A stretch of DNA of 64,000 bases, taken from Bolinopsis microptera (lineage: Eukaryota; Ctenophora; Tentaculata; Lobata; Bolinopsidae). The notes below the pieces were generated by a model. That model saw nothing but the letters and a program-made list of their open reading frames with translations, did no database searches and was not told the origin of the DNA. Below are positions 21,042-33,460 of this stretch, in pieces. The number at the start of each line of letters is the position of its first letter. Positions within the stretch are counted from its first letter, which is position 1. Location: NCBI RefSeq assembly GCF_026151205.1, contig NC_087081.1:3725246-3789245 (forward strand), read 5' to 3'. Made by a program: the position numbers and the translations under genes.

Positions 21042-24000
21042 ATGTCTTCCTCAATTCCTAATGACAAGAAACCATTCACATCTTCTTCAAGGTACGGACT
21101 TCGACATCACATCAGACCAGAAAAACCCTTATCAATTAAAACTCAAGTCAGATCAGAAAATCCTTTGTCAATTAAACGTCAAGTCAGATTAGAAAAACCC
21201 TTGTCAAATAAATCTCAATCCCAAGTAGTAGACTCAGTAAAAGTAGTAGAAACATATCATTCTGTTGAAGTAGGAACTTCTAACAATCATAGCCCAGTTG
21301 AGGCTCCAATCAGAAATGGAAGCAACCCTGATGCCCCTTCTGTTGTGTATCCATGTGGTTAATGCTCTCATGATGTCACCGGCTTCGAATGCGTTAAGTG
21401 TGATGGTCCCTGTGAAAAATGGTATCATACTAAGTGTTGTATGCACAAAAAAACTTTTGAAAAACTTGGGCAACACTCAGAAGTAATGTGGGTGTGTAAG
21501 AATTGTAAGGCCCTAGAGAAGAAACCGGCTAAGCTAGTTAAAGTAGTTAAATGGGGTAATTATGCTTCTTTAAGTGAGATATCCAATGCTGCTGATTTAG
21601 CCTACAGTGAAATTATGAAATGGACCAAGAACATGTTCCTAGTGCCACGGGGCAAAGTGGGCAACGCCTTCATTTTTGAAGTAAGCAGATTACTCAACCT
21701 GTTTAATGACAAGACAGAATGGGAGAGTATAGCGTTGAGATTACTATTTATCTTCATTCCTATGATGCTGCAAAAACCATCTAAAAACTCTCGTGCAAAG
21801 GATCACAACATCTATCTTGATAAAAGGCTCAAGTTATGGAAAGTTGGGGACTTGAACGCTATAATCAGTGAAGGGTGTGAGATTCAGAAACGACTTGAAG
21901 AAACACGTCAAGCCCAGGAGAGATCCCTTGCTACCAAGTTTGCACAGCTCATGATCCATGGCAAAGTCTCAGCAGCAACCAGTCTCATAAATCGTCAAAG
22001 TGGTGGACTGTTGGATGTTGATGAAACGGTTATTGGACAGCTAAAGGAAAAGCATCCCTCTGCTATGAATGCAGCAGATGAAATTTTGATCACAGGTAAC
22101 AAAGTGGCAGTCGAAGAAGTTATCTTTGAAGCCATCGATTCAATGTTAGTGAAAAAGGCTGCTAAGCTGACATCAGGATCAGGTGGACCAACACTAGTAG
22201 ATTCAGAGTGCTGGCAGCACATCCTGTGTTGTAGTGCATTTAGTAAATCCCAAGAGCTTGTCGCTGAAGCAATTGCCAGATTAGCCAGGCGTGTATGTAC
22301 TGAAGATGTAGATTTCAAATCAATAGCAGTGCTCACAGCTGGTAGGCTTGTCCCCTTAGATAAATGTCCAGGCCTAAGACCAATTGGTATTGGTGAGATC
22401 CTGAGACGGATTATTGGGAAGTGTGTGATGATGGTATTAAAAAAAGATGTTCAGAAGAATGCTGGACCACTTCAAACATGTGCAGGCCATGAAGGGGGGA
22501 TCGAGGCAGCAATACATGCTATGGCAGAGGTGCACGATGATGAGGACACGGAAGCCATTTTGTTAGTGGATGCTTCCAACGCATTCAACGCTCTCAATAG
22601 GACTGCTGCTACCAACAACATGCAGTATGTTTGCCCACCACTTGCTAAATATTTTGAGAACACCTACAGAGAACCAACAGACCTTTATGTGGCAAACAGC
22701 AAGGGAGTGATCATCAAGAGCTGCGAAGGTTTCACTCAAGGAGACAATATTGCCACTGGTGGATATGCTCTTAGCACCAAGCCACTTATCGACCGCCTGA
22801 GAAACATCATCAAACAGGTGTGGTTTGCCGATGATAGTGCTGCTGGAGGAAAATTGGAGGCAGTGTATAAGTGGTGGAAGGAGTTGCTCCAAGTTGGACC
22901 TAAGTATGGTTATTTTCCTAACCCATCTAAAAGCATTCTAGTAGTGAAGGACCCTCAGATGATCGACCAGGCCAAGGCATTGTTTGGAGAGTTCAATATG
23001 CAAATAACATCAGGCACAAGGCATCTTGGTGCAGTACTTGGCAATACAGGTGTCAAAGATCAGTACATTGCCGATAAGGTCCAAGGGTGGTGCGAAGACA
23101 TCAAGATGCTAGCTGATATTGCAGAATCTGAGCCTCAAGCAGCCTATTCAGCCTACATCTCTGGCATACAACACCGATGGAAGTTTGTTCAAAGGACTGT
23201 TCCTCATATCTCTGAAGCCATGGAGCCGCTAGAACATGAAATAAGACAAAAGCTTCTGCCAAAGATGCTGGGCAGGGAGATTTCAGACTTAGAGAGGGAC
23301 GTGTTAAGTCTACCAATAAGATTGGGAGGATTGGGCATTGGTAAACCCCACGAGGAATGCCAGTCTGAGTACACAGCTTCCAAGCTACTCACCACCGAGC
23401 TTACAAAGGCAATAGTGGACCAACAGGAAGTTTACACTGCATCCAGTAACCTCACCAAATCAGGGAAAGAAATGATAAAAAATTTGAAGAATTCCGAGCT
23501 CCAAGTCAAGTTTAACGCTATAGCTGAAAGATGTGGCACCTCCTCTAAGAGAGCACTACTAACAGCAAGAGAAAAGGGAGCGTCCAGTTGGCTTAACACA
23601 TTGCCACTTCAGCAGTATGGCTACACTCTGAACAAAGAGGAGTTTCGAGACAGTGTATGCTTACGCTACAGTTGGTGGATACCAAACACTCCCATCACCT
23701 GTGGATGTGGGAAAACAAGTGATCTTGACCACCTTCTCACCTGTAAGCTAGGGGGCTACGTGATAATGACCCACAACAACATCAGAGACACAATGGCAAA
23801 TCTACTTCGTGAGGTATGTCATGATGTAAAAGTTGAACCCCAGCTACAGAAGGTGAATGAGGGTGACTGCCTCAACCCCAAGACTATAACAGGTGACCAA
23901 GCTCGGCTTGATGTATCTGCTAGAGGAGTTTGGACTCCATTTGATAAGACCTTCCTTGACATAAGGGTTTCACACCCCAATTGCTTATCAAACAGGACAA

Positions 24001-24353
24001 AAACTCTTCAAGAAGTATACGAAGAGAACGAGAAAGAGAAGAAAGACGAGTACTTGGAGAGAGTGTTGAATGTGGAGAAGGCTACCTTCACCCCGGCTGT
24101 ATTCCTCACATCTGGAGGAATGTCTAAAGAGTGTAAGAAGTTCGTCAACAGAGTAGCAGACCTCATTGCAAGAAAAAGGAAGGAAAGGTACTGCGATGTA
24201 GTAAGACACGTGAGAACTAGGATAAGATTTGCAATGTTGAGAACAACTCTTATTGCTCTACGAGGGTACCGAGGAAAGAAGGTGGACACCAAACGTGAGA
24301 TCCAGCTATCAGAAGTTTCATACAACCTCATCCCTGCCCCTATAATGGAGTAG
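21042..24353 (+). CDS. Non-LTR-like retroelement: PHD finger, reverse transcriptase, zinc knuckle, putative nuclease; one in-frame stop
   Basis: A single reading frame of 1103 codons is interrupted once, by TAA at 21360-21362. The part after the next ATG (21441) alone codes 970 aa; numbers below refer to it. The stop falls inside the first Cys pair (C-G-stop-C) of a PHD finger that is otherwise complete (FECVKC, WYHTKC, WVCKNC). Reverse-transcriptase motifs follow: LRPIGIGEILRR, DASNAF (Asp377), TQGDN, WFADDS (Asp464/465), GTRHLGAVLG. A CxCx9HxxxxC-type knuckle begins at Cys754, followed by THNNIRD and a D824 ... D840-I-R842 pair, an arrangement like the restriction-like nuclease of R2/CRE-type elements (inference). 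The frame is otherwise intact, so the insertion is young. Whether the stop is read through, mutated or a sequencing error cannot be told. Confidence 0.9.
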
Positions 24354-24470
24354 ATCATGTGTTTTGTTAAAATGTTTTTGAAAAAATTATTAGTAGCAAT
24401 GAATTGTGCTCTGCCAATTGCAACACTTAAAATTTGATTGTGCTCTGCCAATTGCATCACTTGATTTAAT
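24354..24470 (+). other. Likely 3' UTR of the retroelement
   Basis: Directly after the TAG, the segment TTGTGCTCTGCCAATTGCA is present twice in tandem (about 24408-24426 and 24440-24458). No poly(A) tail or clear target duplication was found. Confidence 0.4.
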
Positions 24471-24687
24471 TGAATGTATATATATACTGTTTGACATATT
24501 TTTCACTTTAAAAAAAAAATTAGTCCTAATAACCAAATATATGAAAAATTTTGCCGATAATATAATGCACCAAAGTACCAAAAATGAAAAGTGGCAACAA
24601 AATTTCAAATTTTGACTAGACCAATAATCAATATTATATTTAAATTGTAAATCATAAATAGAATTTTAAAAGTACGCGTATACACAT

Positions 24688-24767
24688 TAACGGGTGATAC
24701 TCGTAAAATATCTGTTCCATATATGAGTTCAACTCGGCGCGCGTCCTGGTAGGTTATAAACCTACAA
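24688..24767 (+). mobile_element. 80-bp mobile element with 10-bp target duplication, copy 2
   Basis: Same unit as 1151-1230 in opposite orientation, starting TAACGGGTGATACTCG and ending GGTTATAAACCTACAA. It is flanked by perfect direct repeats GTATACACAT at 24678-24687 and 24768-24777. Partial copies follow at 24837-24884, 24932-24956 and 26545-26590. Confidence 0.75.
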
Positions 24768-24836
24768 GTATACACATGGCTATATGTAAAATTAGAATAC
24801 AAAATATATTATATATTAAACTATAAAAATATTTAA

Positions 24837-24884
24837 TGGGTGATACTCGCACGTCCTGCCGTCCTGGTAGGTTAAAACCTACAA
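24837..24884 (+). mobile_element. Partial copy of the 80-bp element
   Basis: It keeps the first 14 and last ~27 bases of the unit (GGGTGATACTCG ... GTCCTGGTAGGTTAAAACC), with the middle deleted. A still shorter 3' piece (CTGGTAGGTTGTAAACCTAC) lies at 24932-24956. Confidence 0.6.
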
Positions 24885-24979
24885 TAAAATATAAAATAAT
24901 GATCAAATCTTTTAATTTTGTAATGTGTTTTAACTGGTAGGTTGTAAACCTACAAAATATGTGTAGAATTAATAAATGT

Positions 24980-25085
24980 ACTTGGAGGACTTCGCCGCTT
25001 CGACGCGCCGCGCGAACTAGCATTCTTGCTTCGCATCGTCGATCGTTGCTCTGCTTCGCAGAGCAACGATCTCGATGGGTTGACA
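24980..25085. repeat. GC-rich dispersed segment with hairpin
   Basis: GGAGGACTTCGCCGCTTCGA recurs at 26721-26740, with related downstream sequence. A perfect inverted repeat GATCGTTGCTCTG/CAGAGCAACGATC lies near 25040-25070. Confidence 0.6.
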
Positions 25086-25229
25086 TCGTCAACCAATAAA
25101 TGTACTTAAATATATTATATAAATTACCTGGAATAATTTTTAAAGAAAATGCAAATGCATTTATTGATATGAAACAGGTCAAGCTTTACTGGGCCGCGCT
25201 TTGCTCTAACCAGAGCCCTCTCGCTTGCC

Positions 25230-25621
25230 GCTCCTACTAAATCGCTCGCCCAAATTTTAAGAAAATTCTTGTGAAAAGGCCCTTTAGGCATGAAAGTGAT
25301 CTAAATCGGTGTATTTTTGGACGCTGATTCCGAATCACCCCCCCCCCCCATGACGTAGGGTTAAAATGCTTCTCTGGAGAGTTATGCATGGTCAAAAAAC
25401 CGTTTTGGTCACGTGACAGGCTAGTAAAACGTGAATTCGATTATTTAGGGCCCGGGTTAGGGTTAGGGTTGTGGATTAAGATTATGGATAGCTTCGGGGT
25501 TATGGTTAGGGTTAGGGTTGGGATTAGGGATCTGGGATTATGTAAAACCGCTTTGTACGGCTGCAAAACCAATAAAACCAAAGTCACGTGAAATTTTTGG
25601 GCGAGCGATTTAGTAAGAGCC
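25230..25621. mobile_element. MITE-like element carrying telomere-like repeats, copy 2
   Basis: Inverted copy of 196-589. Terminal repeats GCTCCTACTAAATCGCTCGC and its near-complement at the right end are clear. The interior has GGTTAGGGTTAGGG tracts at about 25453 and 25505. TCGCTTGC is found beside both ends (25221-25228 and about 25623-25630), a candidate 8-bp target duplication. Confidence 0.8.
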
Positions 25622-25671
25622 CTCGCTTGCAAACAAGCGCGTCACGCAGTACGCGTAGACACATGGCTATG

Positions 25672-26533
25672 TAGTAGAGGCTCTTACGGGCATTGTCTGC
25701 TCGATACGTTAGGGACCCCAGATACACCTTACTAGACGTATTTTTGACCGTAGAATCGATTGAAAGTGGTTTCAAGATGATTGGACTGATTGTTCTGGGG
25801 TAAAATCGCAAAAAAACCGATTTTTGGGCCAAAAATAGGCCAAAAAACCATGTTTTTTGATATTTTGAGCAAGTTAATTTTGTTGGCATGTCGGCAAAAC
25901 TTGCATAAAGATAGCTAAAAGACAGCCGCACAAGATTGTATAAAAATAAAACAAATCCCTCTATTTGTTCTGAGGTAAAAATCCAAAAAAGTGGTAAAAA
26001 TTGTGACTTTTTTGCTTGAAGTTTGAATAATTTTTTGCAGTTGTATTAAATCAACCCAAAAATAGTCACATCGTGTTTGCCTAAATTTTTCCTTTCCGAG
26101 AAGTACCCACTTCATATACTTTATCGAAGTTTGAATATTTTCACTCCGCAAGCGTTTTTGCCAAATTTTCGACGCGCACTACGCGCAAAAGCATTTAGTT
26201 GTTATCAATTGGCACCCGCGCGTTCATCATAAATTTCAAACAGCTATAACTCAGCGAGATTATGTCCGTTCTAGCTCATATTTTCACACTAAATAGAAAA
26301 TAATGTGATCTTATTGCTGACAAAATATGAATATAATTACTCTATTTGCCTTAGAGTAATAGACTGTCAAAGTTTAAAACGCGCATTGGTATAGCACGTG
26401 ACTGATAAGGCCAAATTTATACTTCTTAACATATTAACGATCCTTAGACATCATACTATTGTGTCCAATTAGCGGTTAGGTCTCTAAACTCGTAGCAGAA
26501 AACACGTCTTTTTGCCCGTAAGAGCCTCTACTA
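25672..26533. mobile_element. TA-flanked element with 19-bp inverted ends
   Basis: Perfect terminal inverted repeats GTAGAGGCTCTTACGGGCA are bounded by TA on each side, as in Tc1/mariner-type insertions. There is no ORF above ~115 codons and no transposase motif, so it is non-autonomous. Confidence 0.8.
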
Positions 26534-26544
26534 ATTGGACCGTC

Positions 26545-26590
26545 GACGAGTCCAACTCGGCGCGCGTCCTGGTAGGTTATAAACCTACAA
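26545..26590 (+). mobile_element. 3' part of the 80-bp element
   Basis: GAGTCCAACTCGGCGCGCGT and GGTAGGTTATAAACCTACAA match the 3' two thirds of the 80-bp unit. No flanking duplication was seen. Confidence 0.6.
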
Positions 26591-26848
26591 AAGACCTTTG
26601 GCCTTTGCACTCTGTAGGCTTTTTGTCCATGAACAAATTGAATCATATTTGCATGTAATGGGATGACAGTATAAGCTCCGCTTAGTATTACTGAAATGAT
26701 TTTGATTGGGGTGACTTGAATTGGAGGACTTCGCCGCTTCGATGTTCGACGCACCGCGCAAACTGGCATTCGTGCTTCTCTAAACTCGATATTTTTAACA
26801 TGCACCAAACACGTTTTATTATATTCCGTAAGTGGCCCTGTTCGACAC

Positions 26849-26932
26849 AGTTTACTGGGCCGCGCTCAGCCTGTCATTCCGCCTAATCTCTATATGTTTA
26901 TGAACATAATAGCCTGAGGTCCCCAGGTAAGA
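26849..26932. repeat. Dispersed repeat shared with 48087-48175
   Basis: ACTGGGCCGCGCTCAGCCTG, TCATTCCGCCTAATCTCTAT and the palindromic TATGTTTATGAACATA are present in both places. The start of the unit (ACTGGGCCGCGCT) also appears at 25188. Confidence 0.7.
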
Positions 26933-27204
26933 CACAGTAGGGCCAAAGTGCAAAGAAACTGCAGTTTCTTTACACTACGATCTCTCTGTATCGAAGATCC
27001 TGACAAAATAAACATCGAACCGCGCTCTCGTTTTGAGACTTGTAAACGACTTATATTTGAACAGACTTTTGTCTTCGCGCTTTACGTATACGCGACGAAG
27101 AAAAGTAACCCTCAGAAGGACTTTCGACAAATCTGTTCCAAATAAAAAGATCGAAAATCGAGTGTTTTAGTGAATAACTTAGAATATAATTTTGATTTTC
27201 TCAA

Positions 27205-27656
27205 GATCTGACTGATAGATTTTCTTTAAACTTTCCAGATAGTTAGATGGCTATATGACGGATAATGTGTAAGAGTTTGGGAGAATTTCTATATGCCAAA
27301 ATGGAGATATGACTTCAAACACAATAAAATATCTTCACATTGGCGGTTTCTAGCGGAACACAGGCATATATTTAGAGATCTGAATGAGAGATTTCCTTTA
27401 AACTTTCCAGATAGTTACATGGCTATAAGACGGATAATCTGTGCGATTTTGGGCGAGTTTCTATGTGCCAAATTTGAGATGTGACTTCAAACACAAGAAA
27501 ATATCTCCAAATTGGCGATTTCTAGCGGAAAAAAGTCATGTATCTCGAGATCTGAATGATAGAATTTCTTTAAACTTTCAAGATAGTTACATGGCTATAA
27601 GATGGATAATCTGAGCGAGTTAGGGCGAATTTCTATGGGCCAAACTTGAGATATGA
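27205..27656 (+). repeat. 172-bp satellite, left arm
   Basis: Two full units and a partial third start at 27205, 27377 and 27549 (each at GATCTGA). They share TTTAAACTTTCCAGATAGTT, ATGGCTATAAGACGGATAAT and CTTCAAACACAA blocks. Confidence 0.85.
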
Positions 27657-27778
27657 ATGGGGAAGTGGAGAAGGAGGAAGAGGAGGAGGAGGAGGAGGAG
27701 GAGGAGGAAGAGGAGGAGGAGGAGGAGGAGGAGGAGGAGGAGGAGGAGGAGGAGGAGGAGGAGGAGGAGGAGGAGGAC
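27657..27778. repeat. GAG polypurine tract at a satellite inversion point
   Basis: About 35 GAG/GGA triplets, purine-only on the plus strand, separate oppositely oriented satellite arms. The apparent poly-Glu frame is a by-product. Confidence 0.95.
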
Positions 27779-28210
27779 TGTTATAGCCATATAACTATAA
27801 GGAAAGTTTTAAGAAAGTCCATCATTCAGAAAGTTTTAAGAAATTCTATCATTTAGATCTCGAAATATATGCCTGCGTTCCGCTAGAATGCTCCAATTTG
27901 AGATATTTTCTTGTGTTTGAAGTCATATCTTTAGTTTGGCACATAGAAATTCGCCCAAACTCGCTCAGATTATCCGTCTTATAGCCATGTAACTATCTGG
28001 AAAGTTTAAAGAAATTCTATCATTCAGATCTCAAGATATATGCAGGTGCGTTCCGCTAGAACGCGCCAATTTGAGATATTTTCTTGTGTTTGAAGTCATA
28101 TCTTTAGTTTGGCACATAGAAATTCGCCCGAACTCGCTCAGATTATCCGTCTTATAGCCATGTAATCATCTGGAAAGTTTAAAGAAATTCTATCATTCAG
28201 ATCTCGAGAT
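27779..28210 (-). repeat. 172-bp satellite, right arm (inverted)
   Basis: Two and a half units in reverse complement to the left arm, with boundary motifs near 27854, 28027 and 28199. The right arm is slightly more uniform than the left. Confidence 0.85.
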
Positions 28211-28555
28211 AATCGACTTTCGTCAAATATCGTTCCACGGAACATACGGAACGGAAAGTCCAACTAGTAACCCTAGTATTTTCTACTCAGAATTGTAAGC
28301 GAATGTCGCCCCAGTTCAGATACAAATTGGTACAGAAGTTAGGTCCGTGTGCAAATGTTACAATTTCGCCAGAACACCTCGCACCTGAAGTCTGATGAGA
28401 TTTTGGCGCTGACAAACATTTTTCGGCAACCAAATACTGAACAGATAAACTTCCATAGTCCAATGCAAGCAATTTACCGACATGGATCCAATGTGAGTAA
28501 TTAGATTTCTGCAATACATTGTTACGGTTCGGATGAAAAATAGTGTTTGAACCTT

Positions 28556-28612
28556 ATTCGAACCCGGACCTTCAGCATGCGAGGCGATAGTGTTGCCACT
28601 TGGGTGACATTT
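28556..28612 (-). other. tRNA-like relic
   Basis: The minus strand contains TGAAGGTCCGGGTTCGAA preceded by CGCCTCGCATGC, which looks like the anticodon and T arms of a tRNA. The 5' half does not fold as a D-arm and the acceptor stem is absent. Confidence 0.3.
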
Positions 28613-29088
28613 GCTTACTATTCTGAGAAATAAACCGGGGCAACATTCTTACAATTTTGCTTACAATTTCGCTAGAACAACTCCTCAAGTTACGAATTAT
28701 TACCATCGACAATTGAAAATCCATGTTAAACGACAAATAACATGAAAATTAATAGCAAATTACACAGCAAATTTACAACACAGGTCAACAAACCATGTGA
28801 GTCCTGTATTGAATACCATCTATTAAAAATAAGATCGTCTTTATTAGGAACAAATTATTACATTTCCTCACTTCTACAGACCAATAATAGTTCTGTCCTC
28901 ATCAAATTCATAGCTGATAAAGGAAATTAACAATGTACTATAAAGACAAATTGAAATTCTGGGAGCATTACCGAGGAGCTAAGATGCCGTATTACCATCA
29001 ATATAGCTCCAACACTAACACAAAAGTTCATTGAGTTTTGGATGAGAAGATTAGAAGGCAGCTTTAAAAGAAAGAAGGTGTTGTAGGA

Positions 29089-32000
29089 TCACTTTACAGC
29101 TGAATGTTTTCTGAGGAATCTCATCAAATGATCTGATAACTCGTCGCTTTTGAATTCCTGGATAAATTTCTAGACAGATTTATAAATGTGCATTGTATAC
29201 AGATTTCCTGATTAATTACCCCAGCAGTAATTCGCAAGTTTTTTGCCAACTAAAACCTAATAAAAGTTAGAGTTAATCGATGTGCTTGAAATTAATTTGA
29301 AATACCTGATACAAGTGACAACACCATATAGTGACATGTCATTATAAAGTGCTTGTCATTATATAGTGTTGTCACTAATTTAATTAATTTGAAATACCTG
29401 ATACAAGTGACCCCCGCCCTTAATAGGGATATCTTCACCGTTTGGGAACAGTGATTTGAACAGATCTTTGCTTGCACCACTCCCACTGAAAATACAAACG
29501 CATTATTATCTATACTAATAATCTCAAGATGTGTGTTTGTCTGTTCGTTTGCGTGTAATTTCCGAACGGCTTAATCAAGAAACGGTAAGAGTTACGGGCT
29601 AGTTTTTTCGGTATAGTGCCGACAAAACTCTGACCAAGCCAAAAGATTGAGGTTTTTTAAATCGGCTGGTGGTGAGTGGTTTAATTGATCATTTTGTGAC
29701 CCACATGTGATACTAAATAGTCTCACGTACTCTCCCTCTCTCCCTCTCTCCCTCTCTCCCCCCATAACAGATTTGCGATATAATTATGTAATTTAGCAGT
29801 GGAGTTGGACCTCAAGATTGGCTATCAAGTATTACTATGAGATATATGAGGGGTACTCAGAATTTAATTGCGGTGTGTTTGGATAGAGCGAGTTCATACT
29901 TTCGGACCGGTTTTATACTAGTACGAAAATGTAATGTGTGTTTTCGAATATAAAAGGCGGGTTTATACTTTTGAATTTCAACTGCGATAGTGAAGTCCCG
30001 GCCGTAGGCACGGGTTACACTAGTATTATTATCAGTTGATAATTAAAATCACCATTCCAACACTGTGAAAATGATGTGCTAAAACTGCAATATTCACTTC
30101 ATAATCTGCTGGCACTGTCAAAATGTATTCTGCCAAAGATTTCATCCTGATTCTCAATTTCCCTACGCATACGAGTCACCTTAACCGTGACCGCTACAGT
30201 AATGCATTACAAATAACACTGAAAACAATCACAATTGAAAGAACCATATTATATTGAACGAAACCAGAATATCCATAACCTTATACCATGGTCGTATTAC
30301 TGCACCAACACTGACAATTAGCTAGTGTAATGTATAGTTTTACATTTATATACGCAATTCTGCTCCAATAAGGCATAATTACTATTCGTGTGTATTAACC
30401 TACTTAGCTCTATTCCCATTCACTTAACTGTATAGTATATATGCATGCATAACGTAAACTTGGCAAGTGAAATGCTATGCTTTGCCAACAATTTGTGCCT
30501 TGTATATCTGAATCCAGCTGCTAAGATTAACGGTTTGTTGAAATGAGGGGGTAAGAATTAAGATAAAGCAGATATTTAAAATTAACATTTGTTAACTTTA
30601 CAGTAATAAAATGTGACTCAATTTGGGGTACATGGATAATAATTGTTGGCATTTGCCACCTATTCAACCTGAATGATAATTCCGAACCAACGAAATAGTT
30701 TCAGGTTACGGGGACAGTTACCCAACTGATCTTTAATTAGGCTACACTTACAGTTGTACGTGAGTTTTAGTACAAGGTTGCAGATCAAGTTGTACGTGAG
30801 TTTTAGTACTAGGTTGGAACAGTTAATATTTCAGTGTGGGTTAAAATGAAAGCATCTTATTGCTAAACATTTCTAAGAGATAAATCTTATTGTGAGAGAA
30901 ATAATTTATATTTAACTGTAAATAATAATAAACGTATAAACTATGAATATTATAAACTTTTAAGAAGGCTATTTTAGGAAATAGTCCGAGTTATTGCAGG
31001 TCAGCAATTTTTATGATCTTACAAATTTACGGTGATAAAAGCGACTCCACGACACAAAAATGCGTGGTATGCAAGACATAGGGAGGATGGGTAATGAATG
31101 GGAAATTGTTCATAATGAAGTGTGATGACTGGTGTAATGGACATTTAGGTTATACGGTTAGAATTATGTGATTTAGTACGTGGTTATACGGTTAGAGGTG
31201 ATTTAGTACGTGGGTCTTAGTTACATTCAATTTTAAAAACTGATATTTCAGTATTTTAGCATTAATAATATTTCAGTATTTTAGCATTAATAATATATAA
31301 TGACCAGACACTCATACTTTAAAGACGAATCAATTCGTCTACAGAAAATCCAATATTTCTGACAGCATCAAAAACAATGTACACTGTACATCGTGTAGTG
31401 TATCGTAAGATGTACAATGTACATGTAACGATACACCAGCACAGTGCATACCACACGGAATGGGAACGGTATGTGTTCTGCATCACGTTATCACGTACGT
31501 GGTTTTGGTATCATCTAACACAGCTACAGGTTAATGTTATTAGGGAGATATGAGCAGTGACACTAATTACACTAATTACACTAATTACAGTGGTTTTATG
31601 AGATATTATAATTTGTGTGAATAAGAAGTTCTTATCGTTTCCAGTATTGGAATGTGTTTAAGTGTTTATCTTGTTATCTTCTCCATTTGTGACATAGGAT
31701 CGACAGGTCACATCATACTACAACATATCTGAATTATGTTCAAATCATGTCAACAAATTATGCCAAAAAGTGGTCTTGAATTTTCCATATTCTCAGTAAA
31801 AGATGTTCATTGTTGAATGTCAAGTGTCACGCTTTAATTTCCAGACTAATCTATAGGTGTCAGTAAAACAATCACTATTTGCGCTTGCATTTTAGCTACA
31901 GGAGATTATCCAAAAGTTTGGACATACTAATTCTGATTTCGGAGTTTCGAAGGTTGCCATGACCACTAAAGCGACTTCAGTTGATCAGTCACTTCATGAA

Positions 32001-33353
32001 CTTAAATTGGCACCAGGCAATATATTGGATATTTGTGGTTTACTTTGATAAGCTCTGGTATAAGTTTAATATCAGAGTCTGGTATAACCTCTGGTATAAG
32101 TTTAATATCAGAGTCTGGTATAACCTCTGGTATAAGTTAATATCAGAGTCTGGTATAACCTCTGGTATAAGTTTAATATCAGAGTCTGGTATAACATCTG
32201 GTATAAGTTTAATATCAGAGTCTGGTATAACCTCTGGTATAAGTTTAATATCAGAGTCTGGTATAACCTCTGGTATAAACTCTGGTATAACCTCTGGTAT
32301 AACCTCTGGTATAACCTCTGGTATAAGTTTAATATCAGAGTCTGGTATAACCTCTGGTATAAGTTAATATCAGAGTCTGGTATAACCTCTGGTATAAGTT
32401 TAATATCAGAGTCTGGTATAACATCTGGTATAAGTTTAATATCAGAGTCTGGTATAACCTCTGGTATAAGTTTAATATCAGAGTCTGGTATAACCTCTGG
32501 TATAAACTCTGGTATAACCTCTGGTATAACCTCTGGTATAAGTTTAATATCAGAGTCTGGTATAACCTCTGGTATAAGTTAATATCAGAGTCTGGTATAA
32601 CCTCTGGTATAAGTTTAATATCAGAGTCTGGTATAACCTCTGGTATAAGTTTAATATCAGAGTCTGGTATAACCTCTGGTATAAGTTTAATATCAGAGTC
32701 TGGTATAACCTCTGGTATAAACTCTGGTATAACCTCTGGTATAACCTCTGGTATAACCTCTGGTATAAGTTTAATATCAGAGTCTGGTATAACCTCTGGT
32801 ATAAGTTAATATCAGAGTCTGGTATAACATCTGGTATAAGTTTAATATCAGAGTCTGGTATAACCTCTGGTATAAGTTTAATATCAGAGTCTGGTATAAC
32901 ATCTGGTATAACCTCTGGTAAAACCTCTGGTATAACCTCTGGTATAACCTCTGGTATAACCTCTGGTATAACCTCTCCAGCCCCCAGCTCTGTAGTGGCT
33001 CTCAACACAACATTAATAACGCGTTACTTCTCCAGGATAACGCGTTACTTTAATACCATCTGGCAATATGAGGGGCAGTGTATAATATGAAAGCAGCTGT
33101 ACCGTGATCACGTGATATCGCTCCTGCACTCTGAGTCGCTCCAGGGCAGCTGCAGCGTATTTAGCTATAGAATCACGGATACACTACATGGACAGTGCGT
33201 TCTATATAATGACAAGTTACCGTTCATAGTTACAATGGCCACGACAATATTTCAATAATTTAACCGTTCATAAAGTTACGATTTCCTATAATATAGCGAA
33301 GTGATAACGATATACGTTCTAGATAACCTTCCAAACTAACCTGATAACTTTCC

Positions 33354-33384
<31 letters not shown>

Positions 33385-33385
33385 A

Positions 33386-33460
<75 letters not shown>

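Noticed and set aside
21995-24460. Minus-strand frames of up to 150 codons opposite the retroelement
   Set aside because: Shadows of the RT coding frame.
27653-27856. Poly-Glu protein
   Set aside because: Triplet-repeat tract within a satellite palindrome.
32550-33008. 152-codon minus-strand frame (VIPE repeats)
   Set aside because: Runs through the 12/36-bp minisatellite in dehalogenase intron 7; the flanking exons splice in phase without it.
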